From the NCBI GenBank assembly GCA_022606135.1, contig JABYQN010000013.1, positions 868,001-932,000 of the forward strand: 64,000 bases of DNA, in the 5' to 3' direction. The first letter of the stretch is position 1. Each line of letters begins with the position of its first letter. The notes below the pieces were generated by a model that saw only the letters and a program-made list of their open reading frames with translations, was not told the DNA's origin and searched no databases. Of this stretch, positions 10,889 to 23,968 are shown piece after piece. Source of the DNA: Fomes fomentarius (lineage: Eukaryota; Basidiomycota; Agaricomycetes; Polyporales; Polyporaceae). Both the position numbers and the translations under genes were made by a program.

Positions 10889-11830
10889 TTATAGTCGCGG
10901 GCGCATTGCCACCAAACCCCTGAATCGGCGGTATACGACCGGGCATGTTTGAGAACCAGTGCTGCGCAGTGCGGGGATGCGCAGCCAAAAACTTACTGTG
11001 ACTGCCTGAAGGACCGCCGTCGGGCAAGGATACTTGCAACATTTGTGACGGTCTAGAACTACGGAATGAAGGGGTCTCACGCGACGGAGGACATACCGTG
11101 GAACCCAGTGCAGGGCGGCCATGGGATGCCAACAAGGGCGCCTATTCGAGTGTCGCGCGCGGGCGGACCGAATGGGGTGGCTCAAAAAGTGCAAGCAAAT
11201 CACTGTTCAGTACAAGTGCAGTACACCAAGAATAAATGGGTATGGAAGAGGGCGTACTGCGTACCCAACCCGAGGTCAAACATCCACCCAATGGAGACTC
11301 CGGGGTTGTGGCTGCTCCAATTCACAACCGCCTCCGACGGCGGACTTGTAGCTTGCAAAGGCAAAAGGGGGATTGTGCGGCGAACTCCTCGAAGATGCCG
11401 CGTAGGGTAGGTCCAGCGAGCGCGAATAGTTCGGTCATGGCTGCGACAAATCCGACTCACTGCGCTTCTTCTCGTCATATTTGATCTGCCGCTCATCTGA
11501 CAGCTGACTGTCAGTACGCTAGAAGTCGGGTGGTACCTTGGCCCGCACATAGAGAAATGACAAGTAGAGGCGCATGAATTGTGGCTGGCACTGTTCGGGC
11601 TGAAAGCGCAAAAGCGATGGGAAGTCGGAGACAAGGGTGAGGGGTCTGTCCGCCAAGCCCATCGGTGCGGGATAGATGTCATTTTGTCCATATGCATTGC
11701 TTGGCGAGACGAGTGAGGGTGGAGAGAATGAATGTATGAGATGACAGGCCGCAGTCCTGGTCAGTTGAGTATGTGCACCAGACGAGTCAGCAACATCTTG
11801 ATACCACAGTCGCCACGTCAGTTTGCTCCC
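10889..11830 (-). pseudogene. Decayed F-box-like relative
   Basis: Scattered minus-strand segments resemble the two intact F-box genes in the same order, but in shifting frames with stops. QPQFMRLYLSF resembles PRIEHLYLSF. SDERQIKYDEKKR occupies the place of MSRDEKEHWDARY. AAMTELFALAGPTLRGI resembles AAMSSLLSDSLVHSTLRTL. Nearer 11020, LPDGGPSGSHSKFLAAHP recalls TDGGPTGRALALTCKFF. Matches are short and by eye, so this is a tentative third family member. Confidence 0.4.
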
Positions 11831-12235
11831 ACAAACATGTCTGAGTACCATGTAAAGACGTGCATTGTCCTCCCTACGCACTGTACGATCTGGCCTAACA
11901 ACCTGTCACAGGGAGCAGCAGTAAGCAGCAATTTGACAATTTGCAGCATAGTCGACAATTGTGCCAGTGAAGCGTCGTTAGCAGGTAAGGCCAGCCAGAA
12001 AAGATCTATTGGGATGGTAGCATAGACAACCACGTCCTCCATGGTCAAAGAGTGAAGAAGAGCGCGAGGTGGGTGGGCGTCTTCCAATTCGCGGCGCGTT
12101 GGCGCGACGCGGTGCAGCGCGCAGTTGCACCTGCCTCTACCATCTCCCTCGACATTGTATGCAACGGAGCTACGCCATTCGAATATCTCAGACCTACAAC
12201 AGGACGACCCACTATAACGACTCACGACCACAACC
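11831..12235. other. SEC18 upstream region
   Basis: About 400 bases upstream of SEC18. A minus-strand ORF of 145 codons (11818-12255) spans it, containing MEDVVVYATIPIDLFWLALP, but it overlaps the SEC18 start and shows no known domain. I treat the stretch as promoter and 5' UTR. Confidence 0.4.
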
Positions 12236-15056
12236 ATGAGTTTCTTCAGAGGCAATCAGCCAACCCCGCCTCCGTCTGGCCAGTATAGTCAGTACAATCG
12301 CGTACCCGCCGCCGATCCCATGCGAGGCGGACCTCAAGCACGTAGGGTCCCCGCCCCGCGATACGATGACCAGCCAGCACCAGGAGGGTATGAGAAGCGG
12401 AATCCACCACCAGCGCGAGGAGGAGGAGGCGGCGGCGGAGGAGTGTACGTCCCTCTCATCTCTCTCCACTCCTGGGCTTACATCCCATATCGCTAGATTC
12501 ACAGTCCAGGGCTCGCCCAACAACGAGCTCGCACTGTCAAACTGCCTAGTAGTATGCCCATCCGATTTCCCTGAAGGACAACATGTCCTCGTCAAGCAAG
12601 CCTTCCCGCTCACCACCCGGTGAGTATACTCGTAACTCGTTTCACGTATCTACTCATTCAAGTCCAGCCATGACAACACCGGTAAGGTGCCCCCAGGCGC
12701 GATCGCTGCCTCTGCGGCGCAACGCCAGTGGATTGGTCTATCACTCGCGGGTGACAGTGTAACGGTGGAGCCCCTCCCGTACCCACCACCCTACCTCGAA
12801 TCCATCGATATCGAGGTCGGCTTCCTCAAGCGCGGATTCGAGATTGCAGAAGCATTCTCCGCAGATGAGATGGCGAAGAGTTTCCTACGCGCCTTTGGCG
12901 GGGTTATCTTTGCAGTCGGCGAGAACTTCCTCTTCGACTTTCACGGCCAGAACCTCAAGGCGACCGTCAAGGGCCTCCGGGTCGTAGAACTACCCGGACA
13001 GCGCAACGATGCGACACATTTCGGTGTCCCCATGGAGAAAACGGACGTCACTTTCATGAAAGCCCCGGACAGCGCGATCAAGCTCAAGTCGAGTGCGAAA
13101 AAGTGAGTCTACCCTCGTTTCGGTGCATGTATGCGGCCCTCGTTCATGGCGGCTGCTAGGGCCCCTCCAAATGCGATCCTTGCGCCCAACTTCAAGTTCG
13201 AAGATATGGGCATCGGTGGTCTTGACCAGGAGTTTAGTGCGATCTTCCGTCGTGCCTTTGCCTCGCGTGTCTTCCCGCCTGCGATCGTCGAGAAACTCGG
13301 CATTACACACGTCAAAGGTATTTTGCTCTTTGGTCCTCCGGGAACGGGTAAGACCCTCATGGCACGGCAAATCGGCAAGATGCTCAATGCACGCGAGCCC
13401 AAGATTGTGAATGGACCGGAGATCTTGAACAAGTACGTCGGTGCTTCTGAAGAAAACATCCGTAAGCTGTTCGCGGATGCCGAGAAGGAGGTCTGTGATT
13501 CTTGTATGCACATCGTTAGTTATAGTACTGATGAATCACGGTACTTGTAGTACAAAGAAAAGGGCGATGAGAGTGGTCTGCATATCATCATCTTCGATGA
13601 GCTCGACGCAATCTGCAAACAGCGTGGTTCGACTGGTGGTGGCACTGGGGTCGGTGACAGTGTCGTCAACCAGCTGCTCTCGAAGGTATGTTGGCCTCAT
13701 GTGTTGCCATCCATGTTGCGCCGCTCATCTTCCTGTGCAATAGATGGATGGTGTCGACCAACTGAACAACATCCTCATCATCGGTATGACGAACCGTCTC
13801 GACATGATCGACGAGGCCCTCCTCCGTCCGGGCCGTCTCGAAGTGCACATGGAGATCTCCCTCCCCGACGAGAAAGGCCGTGTCCAAATCCTGCAAATCC
13901 ACACCGCGAAGATGCGCACGAACGGAATAATGGACCCCAGCGTCGACCTTCTCGAGCTCGCCGCGCTCACCAAGAACTTCTCCGGGGCCGAGATCAGCGG
14001 CCTCGTGAAAAGCGCGACGAGTTTCGCGTTCAGCAGGCACGTCAAAGTCGGCACGCTCGCGGGCATCTCGGACGACGTCGAGAACATGCGCGTGAACCGG
14101 GACGACTTTATGAATGCGCTCGAGGAGGTCCAGCCCGCGTTTGGTGTCTCGAAGGAGGAGCTCGAGCAGGTCGTGCAGAATGGTATCATCCATTATGGGC
14201 CCGTCGTCGACGAGATCCTGCGCTCGGGCGAGCTGTTCGTCGACCAGGTGCGCGTCTCCACGCGCACGCCCCTGGTCAGCATCTTGCTGCATGGCCCGCC
14301 GGGAACGGGCAAGACCGCACTTGCTGCGACGATCGCACAGGCGTCGCAGTTCCCCTTCATGAAGCTGCTTACACCAGACAGCATGGTCGGTTTCTCAGAA
14401 GCGCAGAAGGTCGCTGTGATCGCGAAAGTCTTCCAGGACAGCTACAAGAGTCCGCTGAGCGTCATCGTTGTCGACAACCTCGAACGTTTGCTCGGTAAGT
14501 CCACATCCGGTGATTCATGCATACACAATAGGCTGACGAGCATTCGATCCTCAGACTTCACGCCTATTGGTCCGCGTTTCTCCAACAGCGTCCTCCAAAC
14601 ACTGATGGTCCTCCTCGCTCGTCGACCGCCAAAGGTCCGTGCTCCTTTCCTTTCCTTCACATTACCCCACATTCTCTACATATACCTTAACTCCCGTTCT
14701 TTCCTCCACAGGGCCGCCGCCTCCTCATCATCGCCACCTCCTCCCTCCGGCCCGTCCTCACCGACCTCGGGCTCGCGGAGACGTTCGACGCCGAGCTCCG
14801 CGTGCCCCCGCTCGCCTCCCTGCGCGCGCTCGACGTCGTCCTGCGCGAGGTCCAGCTCTTCCCGACCGACGACGACCGCCGCCGCGCCGTCTCCATGCTC
14901 GGCCAGGTCGGCTTCGCCGAGCGCGACGGCGAGGAGGACACCGCGCGCACGACCGTCGGCGTCAAGAAGCTCCTGAGCATGATCGAGATGGCGAGGCAGG
15001 AGCCCGATGCGACGGCCGAGCGGCTGGCGAGTGCGCTGATGGGGCTGGGGTTTTGA
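12236..15056 (+). CDS. SEC18: SEC18/NSF, vesicle-fusion AAA+ ATPase
   Basis: NSF/Sec18 is a hexameric AAA+ ATPase that, with alpha-SNAP, dismantles SNARE complexes after membrane fusion. The ATG at 12236 opens a Pro/Gly-rich tail ([20 protein letters not shown], then a glycine run) that joins at 12444/12497 to the N-domain ([20 protein letters not shown]). The D1 ATPase has Walker A GPPGTGKT near 13338, Walker [13 protein letters not shown] near 13585, and [20 protein letters not shown] with the second-region-of-homology arginine finger. D2 has GPPGTGKT near 14300 and [12 protein letters not shown] near 14470. Introns interrupt both ATPase modules. The stop is at 15054-15056 after ALMGLGF. 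The last exon is strongly GC-rich. Complete and apparently intact; the family call is essentially certain. Confidence 0.96.
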
Positions 15057-15723
15057 GTAGTTAGATTGGAGTTGGAGAGGTGGGGGGAGGTGGGACTAGG
15101 ACCTAGTCACCGTTCCGGGTCCATATGCGGACATGGATGGATGCATCTGTAGAACTGGACAATCAAAGTGTACTGATATACCTCGGAATTGCGCCCCTTG
15201 GTTACATAGAAGGCTATATAGCCATAGAGTTCGGGCACTGGTCATTGACCGGGAGGAGATTCAGAGTATGTCTTTTCGTGTTACCGTGAAGACAGCAGAC
15301 AGTGGTAGGTAGGTAGGTAAGTAGGTAGGTAAGGGAGAGTCCGAGTCATAGCAAATACAACTAGTGCTACATGCGTGCCCTTAAATACCAGAACAAATCA
15401 GAGATTAGCCATAGCAGGACAAGAGAACAGACGGACAGGGACAGGGGCAGGGACAAAGACAGGGGAGGCCATCTATTATACTACCACATCTACCAATGGT
15501 TGGCCTCGGCGATACAGTACCGACTATGCACGTTTTCGCACACACACACACAACAGCGCAGCAGCAGTAGCCATCAGCAGCGTGCGGGAAGGAGGGAAGA
15601 AAAGAAAACACGGAAAGCGGAAGGCGGAAGGGGGACGGAGGAACGGAAGAGGGAAGATGGAAGAGGGGCAACCAACCGACCGACAGTTCGACGAACGCAG
15701 AATGAACGGTGTGAGCCCCCGAC
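15057..15723. other. Intergenic region between convergent genes, with simple repeats
   Basis: This separates the 3' ends of SEC18 and the F-box/LRR gene. It contains a GTAG-type microsatellite near 15305-15330, a short CA run near 15539-15551, and a purine-rich stretch from 15590 to 15670 that opens long Arg/Lys-rich frames. Those frames are compositional, not genes. Confidence 0.6.
15303..15330. repeat. GTAG tetranucleotide microsatellite
   Basis: Seven imperfect GTAG/GTAA units in a row (GGTAGGTAGGTAGGTAAGTA and onward), in the shared 3' intergenic region. Confidence 0.8.
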
Positions 15724-17889
15724 TCAATGGACCAGAACAAGGCGACCGGCGACGTACCCTTCGAAGCTCGGCTCCGTGCACACCACGTCCTCGATCCGCG
15801 TCTTCAGCCACTTGGTCACGTCCGGGCCCAGCGCCGTACAGTCGTACAGCTCCAGATGCCGCAGCCGCGTCGGCGCGACGCCCCCGATCACCGCCGCCCC
15901 CCCGCCCCCGCCCCCGCCTCCCGCGCCCGTTTCGGGGTTCCGCGCCTCGACCATCTGCACGAGCTTTGCGACGCCGTCCCCGTGCGCGTGGCAGCCGCGC
16001 ATCGCGAGTGTCTGCAGCGTCGGGCACACCCACCGGTCCTGCCCGTTGTCGTCGTCCGGCGCGCTGAGCGCGGAGATCAGAGGCTCGAGCGGCGCAGACC
16101 CGACTTGGAGCGTCTCGAGGTGGTCGAGCTCGGCGAGGAAGTGCCAGGAGGCGACGCCTGCGCCCGAGCCCCAGTAAAAGCCACCGTGCGGACCGGTGTT
16201 TGCCCCATAGGAGAGAGAAAGCCGGGTGAGCGGGGGGTTCCCGGAGCGTGAGAGGAGGGCGGAGACGGTTTCTTCCATGGGGTCGCGTGCCTCGATGTCG
16301 AGCACTAGGGTCTCAAGCGCGGGCAACATGAGGGAATCCACAAGGCTCGAGAGCAGGTAGTGGCCGCCCAAGTTGAGCGTTTTCAAGTCCGGTAGCGTGC
16401 ATTGTATCAGAGGCAGCACTTGCGGGTTCGGTGAAGCAAAGTGCAGCGAAAGCGAGACCAGCTGGGGGTTCGCCGCTACTATGTGCAATATGCGGTCGAG
16501 TGCGATGTGCACGGTGGGCAGACTTCGCAGCTGCAGATTACGAAGGTTGCGGAATATCGGCGAAGACCACTTGAAGGGCACGTGCTGGAGCGTCAACGTC
16601 TGCAGTTTGCTGATGTCGAAGTGTGCGTTCACCGGCGCGGACGGCAGCCACTTCCATTCTCCGTAGAATGCGGGCTCGGTTCCTGATATCTCGAACTCGC
16701 GTAGCAACGGCGCGTCGCCTATACCGATCCCAGACATGAATACGCCGGACATGCAAAATCAACGTGTGGATGATGACCGACCTTCGATGGCCTTGAGGGC
16801 GCCGATGGACGTGAACTGCTTGTCGAACCTGAACACGAACCGCTCCCACCGGTGCATCTGCTCGACGAGGTAGTAGAACGCGATATGTCCCCAGTGCATG
16901 TTCTTCCGCAAGCGCTGCTGTGAGGACGAGCTGCGCTCCGGGTTGACAAGCAATGGAGGCATGTCCCATTCATGTTGCGGAGGCGACGGGGGTGCCGGCC
17001 CAACCGTGTCTCCGGCCATAACAGCCTGTACGGGAACGACATGCACGGTTGGATGTGCGCCTCCTATCTGCAAATGTACCGCAGTGCCACCCGGGGCGGC
17101 TTGAGGTGTGTGAAGGAGTGGTGGAGGGGTTGCCCATCCACCATTCCCGATCCAGGGATCCCCTGCAGCATGCGGGGGCAGGGCGGAATACCTCCGGCGC
17201 GAGAAGCCGTCTGCGAGGCCGGCGTGCACGGAGGACGAGCGGAGAGCGATTTCGATGTCGAGGGGTACAGAGCGTCCCGAGCGCTCGAGCCAGAGACGGA
17301 TGGTCTCCGCGGAGGACGCCTGGGCGGTAACGAGTCGAATCTGCGGTGGGAGGAGTGGTCAGCGGGCATGCGGCGCGAAGGACTTCTCACGCTTCTGAAG
17401 TGGAAGCAGAGGAGGCCAAACGGAGATGGCAGCGAAGCAGAAGGCGTGGTATAACTTGATAGTAGGGGCGTGGGTTGTTGTGGGGAGAAACAGGGACAGG
17501 GAGAGAGAGGAGCGTACCTTGGACCATAGCCTGGGCATGGAGAGCACAAGCCTGCGCCAGAGGGAGCAGACGGCAGAGAGGACCCATGCAGACCACGCGC
17601 AGTCGTCGAAGGTGAAGAGGAAGATGTGGCGGAGGAGCTCGTGCGGGAGTCGCTTTATGGGCGAGACATAGGCCTTGGTGTACGCGAGCTTGTCTTCGAG
17701 GCTCGCGAGCTCGCGTTCCATCTCAAAGATGGCGCTCTGGCGGTCCTCGACAATACGTGCGAGCGCATCCCGTGCGTCCTGGATTCTGCGCTCGAGGGCT
17801 CTGGAGTCGTGTGTGTAGGAGGCGAGCTGGGCGCGCGCATGGGCGACCGCAGCCTCTGTGGGGGGCTCGGGAAAGTCGAGGGAGGACAT
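15724..17889 (-). CDS. F-box protein with coiled coil and leucine-rich C-terminus
   Basis: A typical Agaricomycete F-box architecture, with at least three exons. The first starts at ATG 17889 (MSSLDFPEPPTEAAVAHARA), although an in-frame ATG at 17961 is possible. It contains a coiled coil (LERRIQDARDALARIVEDRQ, ELASLEDKLAYTKAYV) leading into the F-box VSPIKRLPHELLRHIFLFTF and WSAWVLSAVCSLWRRLV. The next exon is Pro/Gly-rich and low-complexity, ending WGHIAFYYLVEQMHRWERFV. The last exon carries leucine-rich repeats (LQTLTLQHVPFKW, LRNLQLRSLPTV, LKTLNLGGHYLL, LRHLELYDCTALG) and an eight-Gly run. It ends GYVAGRLVLVH, stop 15724-15726. By domain it should be an SCF substrate receptor; the substrate is unknown. 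It is not closely related to the F-box genes at 3.8 and 9.7 kb. Confidence 0.85.
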
Positions 17890-18273
17890 GATAGCCAAGG
17901 GAGAAGGAGTCAAGAGGAAGCCGGGGGATCGAGGACGCCAGAGCCGCATGTCGCCCGCCATTCATACTCACACATCCCCCACGTGCCTTCTCTTTCGGCG
18001 CCGCTCCAGCCGCCCTTCCTCTTGCCTCCATATGTCACAAACAAACACCGTCTCCATTCCAGCAGCTACAACATACTCCACTACTCGTACAAGCGTTGCC
18101 AGCAGCGCACGCCGGCATCCCAACACCAGCGCGCGACGGGTATGTGGGTAATCTACAACGTTGAACGTCCTCGCAGCGTCTCCATACTGCTCCAGAGTGG
18201 GAACGACGCTCTCATGATAGATGCCGTTCTTGTTCATAATGAAATAATGAAAAGGTCCCGGCCGCTCGGAAGC
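17890..18273. other. Intergenic region upstream of the F-box/LRR gene
   Basis: Promoter side of the F-box/LRR gene and 3' side of the GLC8-like gene. A minus-strand ORF (17968-18237, 89 codons) has no known domain and lies where the GLC8-like 3' UTR should be. I do not call it a gene. Confidence 0.4.
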
Positions 18274-19610
18274 TCAGTATGCGATCCCATTCACGACGTG
18301 GTTCGACGACGACTCATCGTCCATCACGCTGTCTTCGTCGTTCGTGTGGTCCGTGCTTCCCGCAACAGACGAGCTCTCTTCGTCCTCTTCCTCCATGAGC
18401 CTCTTTGCCATCTGCCAAGTGAGTCCACGGTCGTCAGACAGAGCACACAATTATAGCCTCCGGCGCCGCGCTATTGCGGCGCCGCGGCGCGCGGTGATAA
18501 GTTGGTTACAACTCACCTTCATCGCCTCCGCCTCATTCGAATAGTGTCTCCCACGGGCACGCACAAATGCGGCATGCTTCTTGGCGGCTGTATTGGCGTA
18601 CGTCGGGTTCGCGAATGCAGGACACGGTCACAATCGCGGCAACGTAACAGGAATGGGGCGGAGGGAGTCAGAGAACGGCCCCCGTCAGCGATATAGCACT
18701 CGACCATAAAGTTATATGACGGAAAAGAACAGAAACACGCACTCTCTTCGTCCATCTCCTCCTCAAACTCAACCTCGTCTCCGGGCTGCCGTCCGTCGAG
18801 GCGGATGACTTCGCGCGCCTCGTTCGGCAGGTTGAAGCTCGTGCTCCGGCTCGAGCTCCGGCTTGTATGCCCGCCTGGCGTCGACGACCTGCCCACGCTC
18901 GAGAACGACGTCCGGCGCGAGGGTGGGCCGGAGCCGCCCCCGCCCGCCGTCGCCCCTGTGCTGCTCACGGGCGACATGGAGCGTATGGGCGATATTGGGC
19001 TTGCCGTCCGGCCGTTCAGATCGAGCGAGGGGATGTCTGTCCGTTACGGTGGCGAGAGGGATCAACCAGAGATGGGAATGCGGTAGAATGGGAAAATGAC
19101 GAGATTGGTGCAACGCCAGTCGCAAGCGCAGCGAGCCGAGACGAGATGTCATTGTCAACGACCGGATTGCGGGGTGACCAGATGCACATGTCGGATAGTC
19201 CAGTCCAAATTGAAGGACCATGGTTAGATCATCGTTTTGACGAAACAGGCTGTGAAGGCAAGGCAAAGCGGACGACGTACCACCCTCGATCGTGTCCGTC
19301 TCCGCGTTGTACCGTACATAGGGAGTCTTGGGCTCGGTGATCTTCATATGGCTGTCCTTCTGCGCCTCCGTGAGCGCAAGGTTCTCCTCGTCCCATTGCA
19401 GGCTACTGCAACCATCAGTCGACACAGCCCACCCGACACGCAATCGCCCATCGGACGGGGGCCTGCTTGTAGTACTCACTGCTGGGTGCCGCCGGGGGTG
19501 CTTGGCGGCGCGTTCTTCAGGATCCCCTTCGGCTTCGAGTTCGCGCGCGACATCGTCGGGGGCTGGTGCGCGTTTGGCTCGTGTGCGACTGCGATCTCCG
19601 TCGAGGCCAT
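18274..19610 (-). CDS. GLC8: Protein phosphatase 1 regulatory subunit, GLC8 / inhibitor-2 family
   Basis: IPP-2 proteins bind PP1 catalytic subunits and control their activity and folding. The ATG at 19608-19610 starts [15 protein letters not shown], with [17 protein letters not shown] (the KGILKN PP1 anchor). The next exon gives [20 protein letters not shown] and [16 protein letters not shown], the EPKTPY phosphorylation and binding motif of the family. A low-complexity Ser/Gly segment and the acidic [13 protein letters not shown] follow. The exon containing [12 protein letters not shown] corresponds to the inhibitor-2 HYN motif that contacts the PP1 active site, then [12 protein letters not shown] and an acidic tail to the stop at 18274-18276. 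All three family signatures are in the expected order. At least four introns are present and exact junctions are approximate. Confidence 0.88.
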
Positions 19611-20271
19611 CGCGGCGGGGTGTGATGTGCAGATGCGTAGGATGTGCGGTGCGCAAGGCGATAGGCGTGCAGGAGGAGAGGGATGTCGGAGAGATGAAAA
19701 ATGGATTGGAGTCAGAGAGGAGAAGTGGGATGATGCGTGCAGGATGCTGAGCGAGGAACAGGGCCGTGGAGCCGCGTTTATGGCTCGCTCAGGCAATGGC
19801 CGCGCAGTCTCAACCCCGAGTCCGACGCTTGCCGCAGAGGCCCCTGCATCCTCTCCTCTCCAGCTCCGAGCTCTCCGGTCCCGTCTTCTCCAGACACATC
19901 TCATATGGGTGGGCCTCTATCTACGGGCTTTGCACATCCCGCGATACTGTAGGTGCTCATCATCTCGACTCTGTGCCATCATATGGGTACAACCTACGAC
20001 TGCTGCGTGCGTCGTATGTTTCTATGCCGAACCCAGACATGTACACGATCAGTTTGTAGCTGAACAAGAACAATTGCAATACACATATACTATGTTACGC
20101 TCCACGCCTCGCGATGCTGCATCGCAACAACCTCACTCACAAAGCAACGGCGGGCAACATAATAGCCAGCCCGATCACAAATCCCAGAAGAAAAAAGTAG
20201 TTACCAGATAGCCTACAGCCTTACGCGTGTAGGATGCATGCTGCGTGCTGCGTGCAGCAGATGCAGCAGCA
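19611..20271. other. Intergenic region upstream of the GLC8-like gene
   Basis: Holds the promoter of the GLC8-like gene and the 3' end of the next minus-strand gene. Plus-strand frames across it run antisense through GLC8 exons and have no domain. Confidence 0.4.
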
Positions 20272-23200
20272 TTATGCTGCAGGGCCAACCGCCGCCTCAG
20301 CTCCACTTTCACCCGCAGTGGCTGGGGGAGCGTTCTGCAGCGCCTGCAGCTTACCCAGTATCCGTTCCAGCGTGATGATTCCACCCCCCGACAGCTTCGG
20401 CACCGCGAGCTCCCGATCGGCCTCCGACTCCTCCTTCTCCCCGCTCTGGATCGCACGGCTCTTCCTGATGAGCGCGCGGGCATCGTCCAGCACCTTCTTC
20501 AGTTTCCCATTCGTGTAGTAGAACCAGTTCACCTCGGCCTCGAGTCCTCCGAGCGGGATCTCGAGCGCGCGCCGGACGAACCCTCGGGAGAGCACGTACG
20601 CCTTTTCGTTGTACAGTCGGCTGCCCGAAGTCAGTGAGCAAGATGCGGGATGCGGGATAGGATGCTTACCTGTTGACGATACCGTCTTCTGTCCCCCTGA
20701 GCTTCTCGTACGCCGGTTCGCAGAACCATCTGTCAAAGGCAAGCAATCTAAATCAGACACGGCGACAGTATGACCCTGGAAAAGAAGCACATACGGTTCC
20801 TTGACCAACACAAGTCCCTGGATCGACACGAACGCCTGCAGGAGGGACGACCTTGCGGCGCTCCATGACTCGCTCTTATCCCCAGCCCATGTCCCCAGGA
20901 TCGACAGGCAGACCTTGCCCTCCTCATACAGATTCGGGTTCACTAGAAACAGCGGCAACCGCATCCGCCAATCATGTCAATCACTTACGCTCAGGCGCCA
21001 CCAGGGAGTGGAGACAGGGAAGGATCAACGCACCTCTGCCATTCCCATTTGTCCAGCTCAAGAAATGCGCTATAGGTGGCGTCTGCGGGAAATTCGAGTC
21101 GAGCATCCAGTCGATGACGAACGGCGCATCCTCGTACGGCGTGTTTTCGGGCCCAATGATCAGCGACCGCAGCAGGTCTGACCGATCTTCGTACGCGCGC
21201 ACCAGTATCGACTCTGCATCGCACACGCACACGCGACATGCGGCAATGGATGGGGTTCAAATGCGAGCGATTAGATCACAAGATGGTGAAGAAGAGAGGA
21301 GAGACGCACCCGGAAGACTGCTCTGGAGAGCCTTGTACTCCTTCGTGAGCCGCGTCATGAAGTTTCGTGACGGCTGTGCAGGTACCGTGCTGTAGAACGC
21401 GTGGTCTGGCGGCGCGGAGGATAGTACTTCGAATCGCTTCCACGGGCCTTCTTCCATCTGCTCATCCTCGGCGTCCGTAGCGTCCTTCGGCACATCGGGC
21501 GACTGCTGTCGTCCGCTCGACGACGTCGGTCGTGATTCACTTGTGTGCGCCACATCGTCGATGACCATAGGCGTCGCGACACGTAGTGGCGGAATGACGG
21601 TGTCGGTGGAAGGCGACCATTCTCCGCTGGCGTCGTTCTCGACGTCGTCCATCTCCTCGTCTTCGTCCCCATCTGCCGACTCCCACTCGTCATCATCGTC
21701 AGCAGTCCCCTCCACCCACTGGCCGTCCTGGTCCATCTCCCACACCTCCACCTCCTCGCCCTCATCAACGGTTCCGTCGTCGTCGCCCCACAAGTCCTCC
21801 AGCTGCTCGACGCTGTCGTACAATCTCGTCAACCTATTCAGCGGGACAACAAGCGTTTCCGAATTCGGCAACATGACTCCGATGGTCCCATCCAGGCGCA
21901 GCTACAGCGTATATGAACCGGTCAGAACCAAGCGACGTCCAACAAGAGGCAAGGGGAAAGAGGAGAGGTCCTCACATCAGTCACTTCCCCAAACCAATTC
22001 AACGAAGTGTCGCCCTTCTCCGGGCGCTGTAAAGGCCGTTCGTCAACACCCTGCTCCTTCCCCCGAGCCTCTGCGATCCGCGTTCCGATGTCCGCTAAAT
22101 CGCGCCTCCAACCCCCTAGTTGCCCGTTCGTGTTGACAATGGGCGCCTCGCGCACCCACTCCTCGACCTCGCCGATCCGGGGCACAAATGGCGTCTCGAC
22201 GCCGTTCGTCTCCCCTTCTCGGTGGATGAAGACGAGATCGCCACGGCGAACGCCGAGCCCGTCGTTTGTGGGCGCGACGGCGGACCAGTCGTTTGTCCCA
22301 TGCGGGTCGAGCTCAAGCACCGAGGCAAGTTCGATGGCCCCGGTCCCGACTACGCGTACTTGCGCTGTTCTGTCTTGAGCGTTGACAGACTGCACAATGA
22401 CATGTCGCTTCGAGTCCTCTGTCTTCCAGATGACGTGGTCGCCGGGCCTGCCACGCGTTAATACATTCTTCAGGAAGACCCCGCAAGCACTCACCAGCAA
22501 TCGTACTCGTCAGGGTTGAGATATGGGACGGTATCACGAGCATCTAGTGACCCTCGTGCACCATCTTGCCACAGGACTTCGACTGTAGTACGGGTCTCCT
22601 GCACAATGAGCGTCTCCACTTCAATGACGCCCTGTGAACCTGAAGACCCGCCGTGTTTCGTCACAGGCACCGCTCCTCTGTCCTTCAAGCGCACACGGTC
22701 GCCTACACGCATAGCTTCCTCCGCTCTTCTTGAGACCACTGTAAGCTTACCGAGATCCCCGCCGTACCAATACCGTTGGGGTCGAGGTTTTGTTTGAGCT
22801 TCTTCAGGAGATAGCTGTGGCAATGACATGTTAACCTGATACCCATACTCTTCCTTGACGGGATGCAAACACATACCGACTGATTAATAGCTAGCCATGC
22901 TACTGCAAGAACGGTGTGCTTCACAGAGATGACAGTGTCGGAATTACTTGGCGGTCGACTTCCTAGTAAGAAACCGAAGATCCCTTGCACGGTGGACATT
23001 GGTTGCGGAGGTATGATATCCTGCATGGAGCACGTCAGGCGCATCAAGAAGCAACTCCGAGCAAGCACATACCGGTCCTTTCTCTCCAACTGCCAGTCTT
23101 GCACTCAGCTCTGGCAAACGGACTAGTTCTCCTCCTGCGACCTCTACCCATGCTTCATCAAACATCTAACATGACTCCACTATCAGCGAATGCATCCTTG

Positions 23201-23968
23201 CGGAGGAATCATGGGGAACACGGACCTCTACGACCTACAAATGACTCAAAGCTCAATCACGCCACATTCAAACAACGTGATACCATTCGTCCGTACCTGG
23301 CCAACCCAGTCATTACATACGACATAGTCTCCCATGTCGACGTCCACGGCGGTGTCAATCTCGTCCATGGTCTTCCACCCAGGAATAGCCTGTCCGCTAA
23401 TCGCATGGTCAAGGCGACCCTTCACAGTCACACTACACGCCGCAATTTGATTTGAGCATTCAGTAGAGCACTAGGACATACACATCATGGATAGAGGGTG
23501 TAAGACATCACGATGACGCACCTGGTGACGATCCCGGCGCGAACGTCGTCCACACTGCGTTTGAGCAGATCTCCCGGCTGGTACATGCGGTCCACGAGGT
23601 CGAGCTTGTCCTCGGAGATGATCTCGCGCACTGGTCGAGGAAAATACGACACCCCTACTTCACCCTACATCACCATAGCCATCAAATGTTAGTACCCCGG
23701 GCCAGGAGAGCGTAGCAAGACCACACCGACCTGGACAAGCGGCCTCATGAGCGGGTCGACGTTATCGGCTGCGGGCGGGAGGTCTTCTGCATCTTGCCAA
23801 CATCTCTAACCACGTCCACACCCAGTTGGTCGCCATTCTACCAGAACGCGTTGATAGCGGACTCACAAGGACTACACCGTATGCTTTCGGGTCATCCTTC
23901 CGTTTGACAATGTCCTCTTGGAAGAACTTGCAGGGAGCGTCAGGACTGTTGGGCATGCAGCGGAGCAT
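20272..23968 (-). CDS. UBE2O: UBE2O-like large E2/E3 hybrid ubiquitin-conjugating enzyme
   Basis: UBE2O enzymes carry conserved N-terminal substrate-recognition regions and a C-terminal UBC fold, and act as combined E2 and E3 in quality control. The likely start is ATG 23968 ([20 protein letters not shown]) or 23956, leading into [14 protein letters not shown]. Later exons give [100 protein letters not shown] and [20 protein letters not shown], then an acidic region. The UBC core reads [35 protein letters not shown] and [18 protein letters not shown]; the Cys in GKVCLS is the expected catalytic residue. It ends in a tail to the stop at 20272-20274. About ten introns. No break was seen, but many junctions are approximate. 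Confidence 0.88.

Noticed and set aside
13666..14292. 208-codon minus-strand ORF over SEC18
   Set aside because: Antisense shadow of the conserved AAA+ exons; His/Asp/Arg-rich without a domain.
15371..16177. Two long overlapping plus-strand ORFs after SEC18
   Set aside because: Arg/Thr/Pro-rich shadows of a purine-rich intergenic tract and of the reverse strand of the F-box/LRR exon.
17968..18237. 89-codon minus-strand ORF beside the GLC8-like gene
   Set aside because: Lies in the expected 3' UTR, with no domain and no splice partners.
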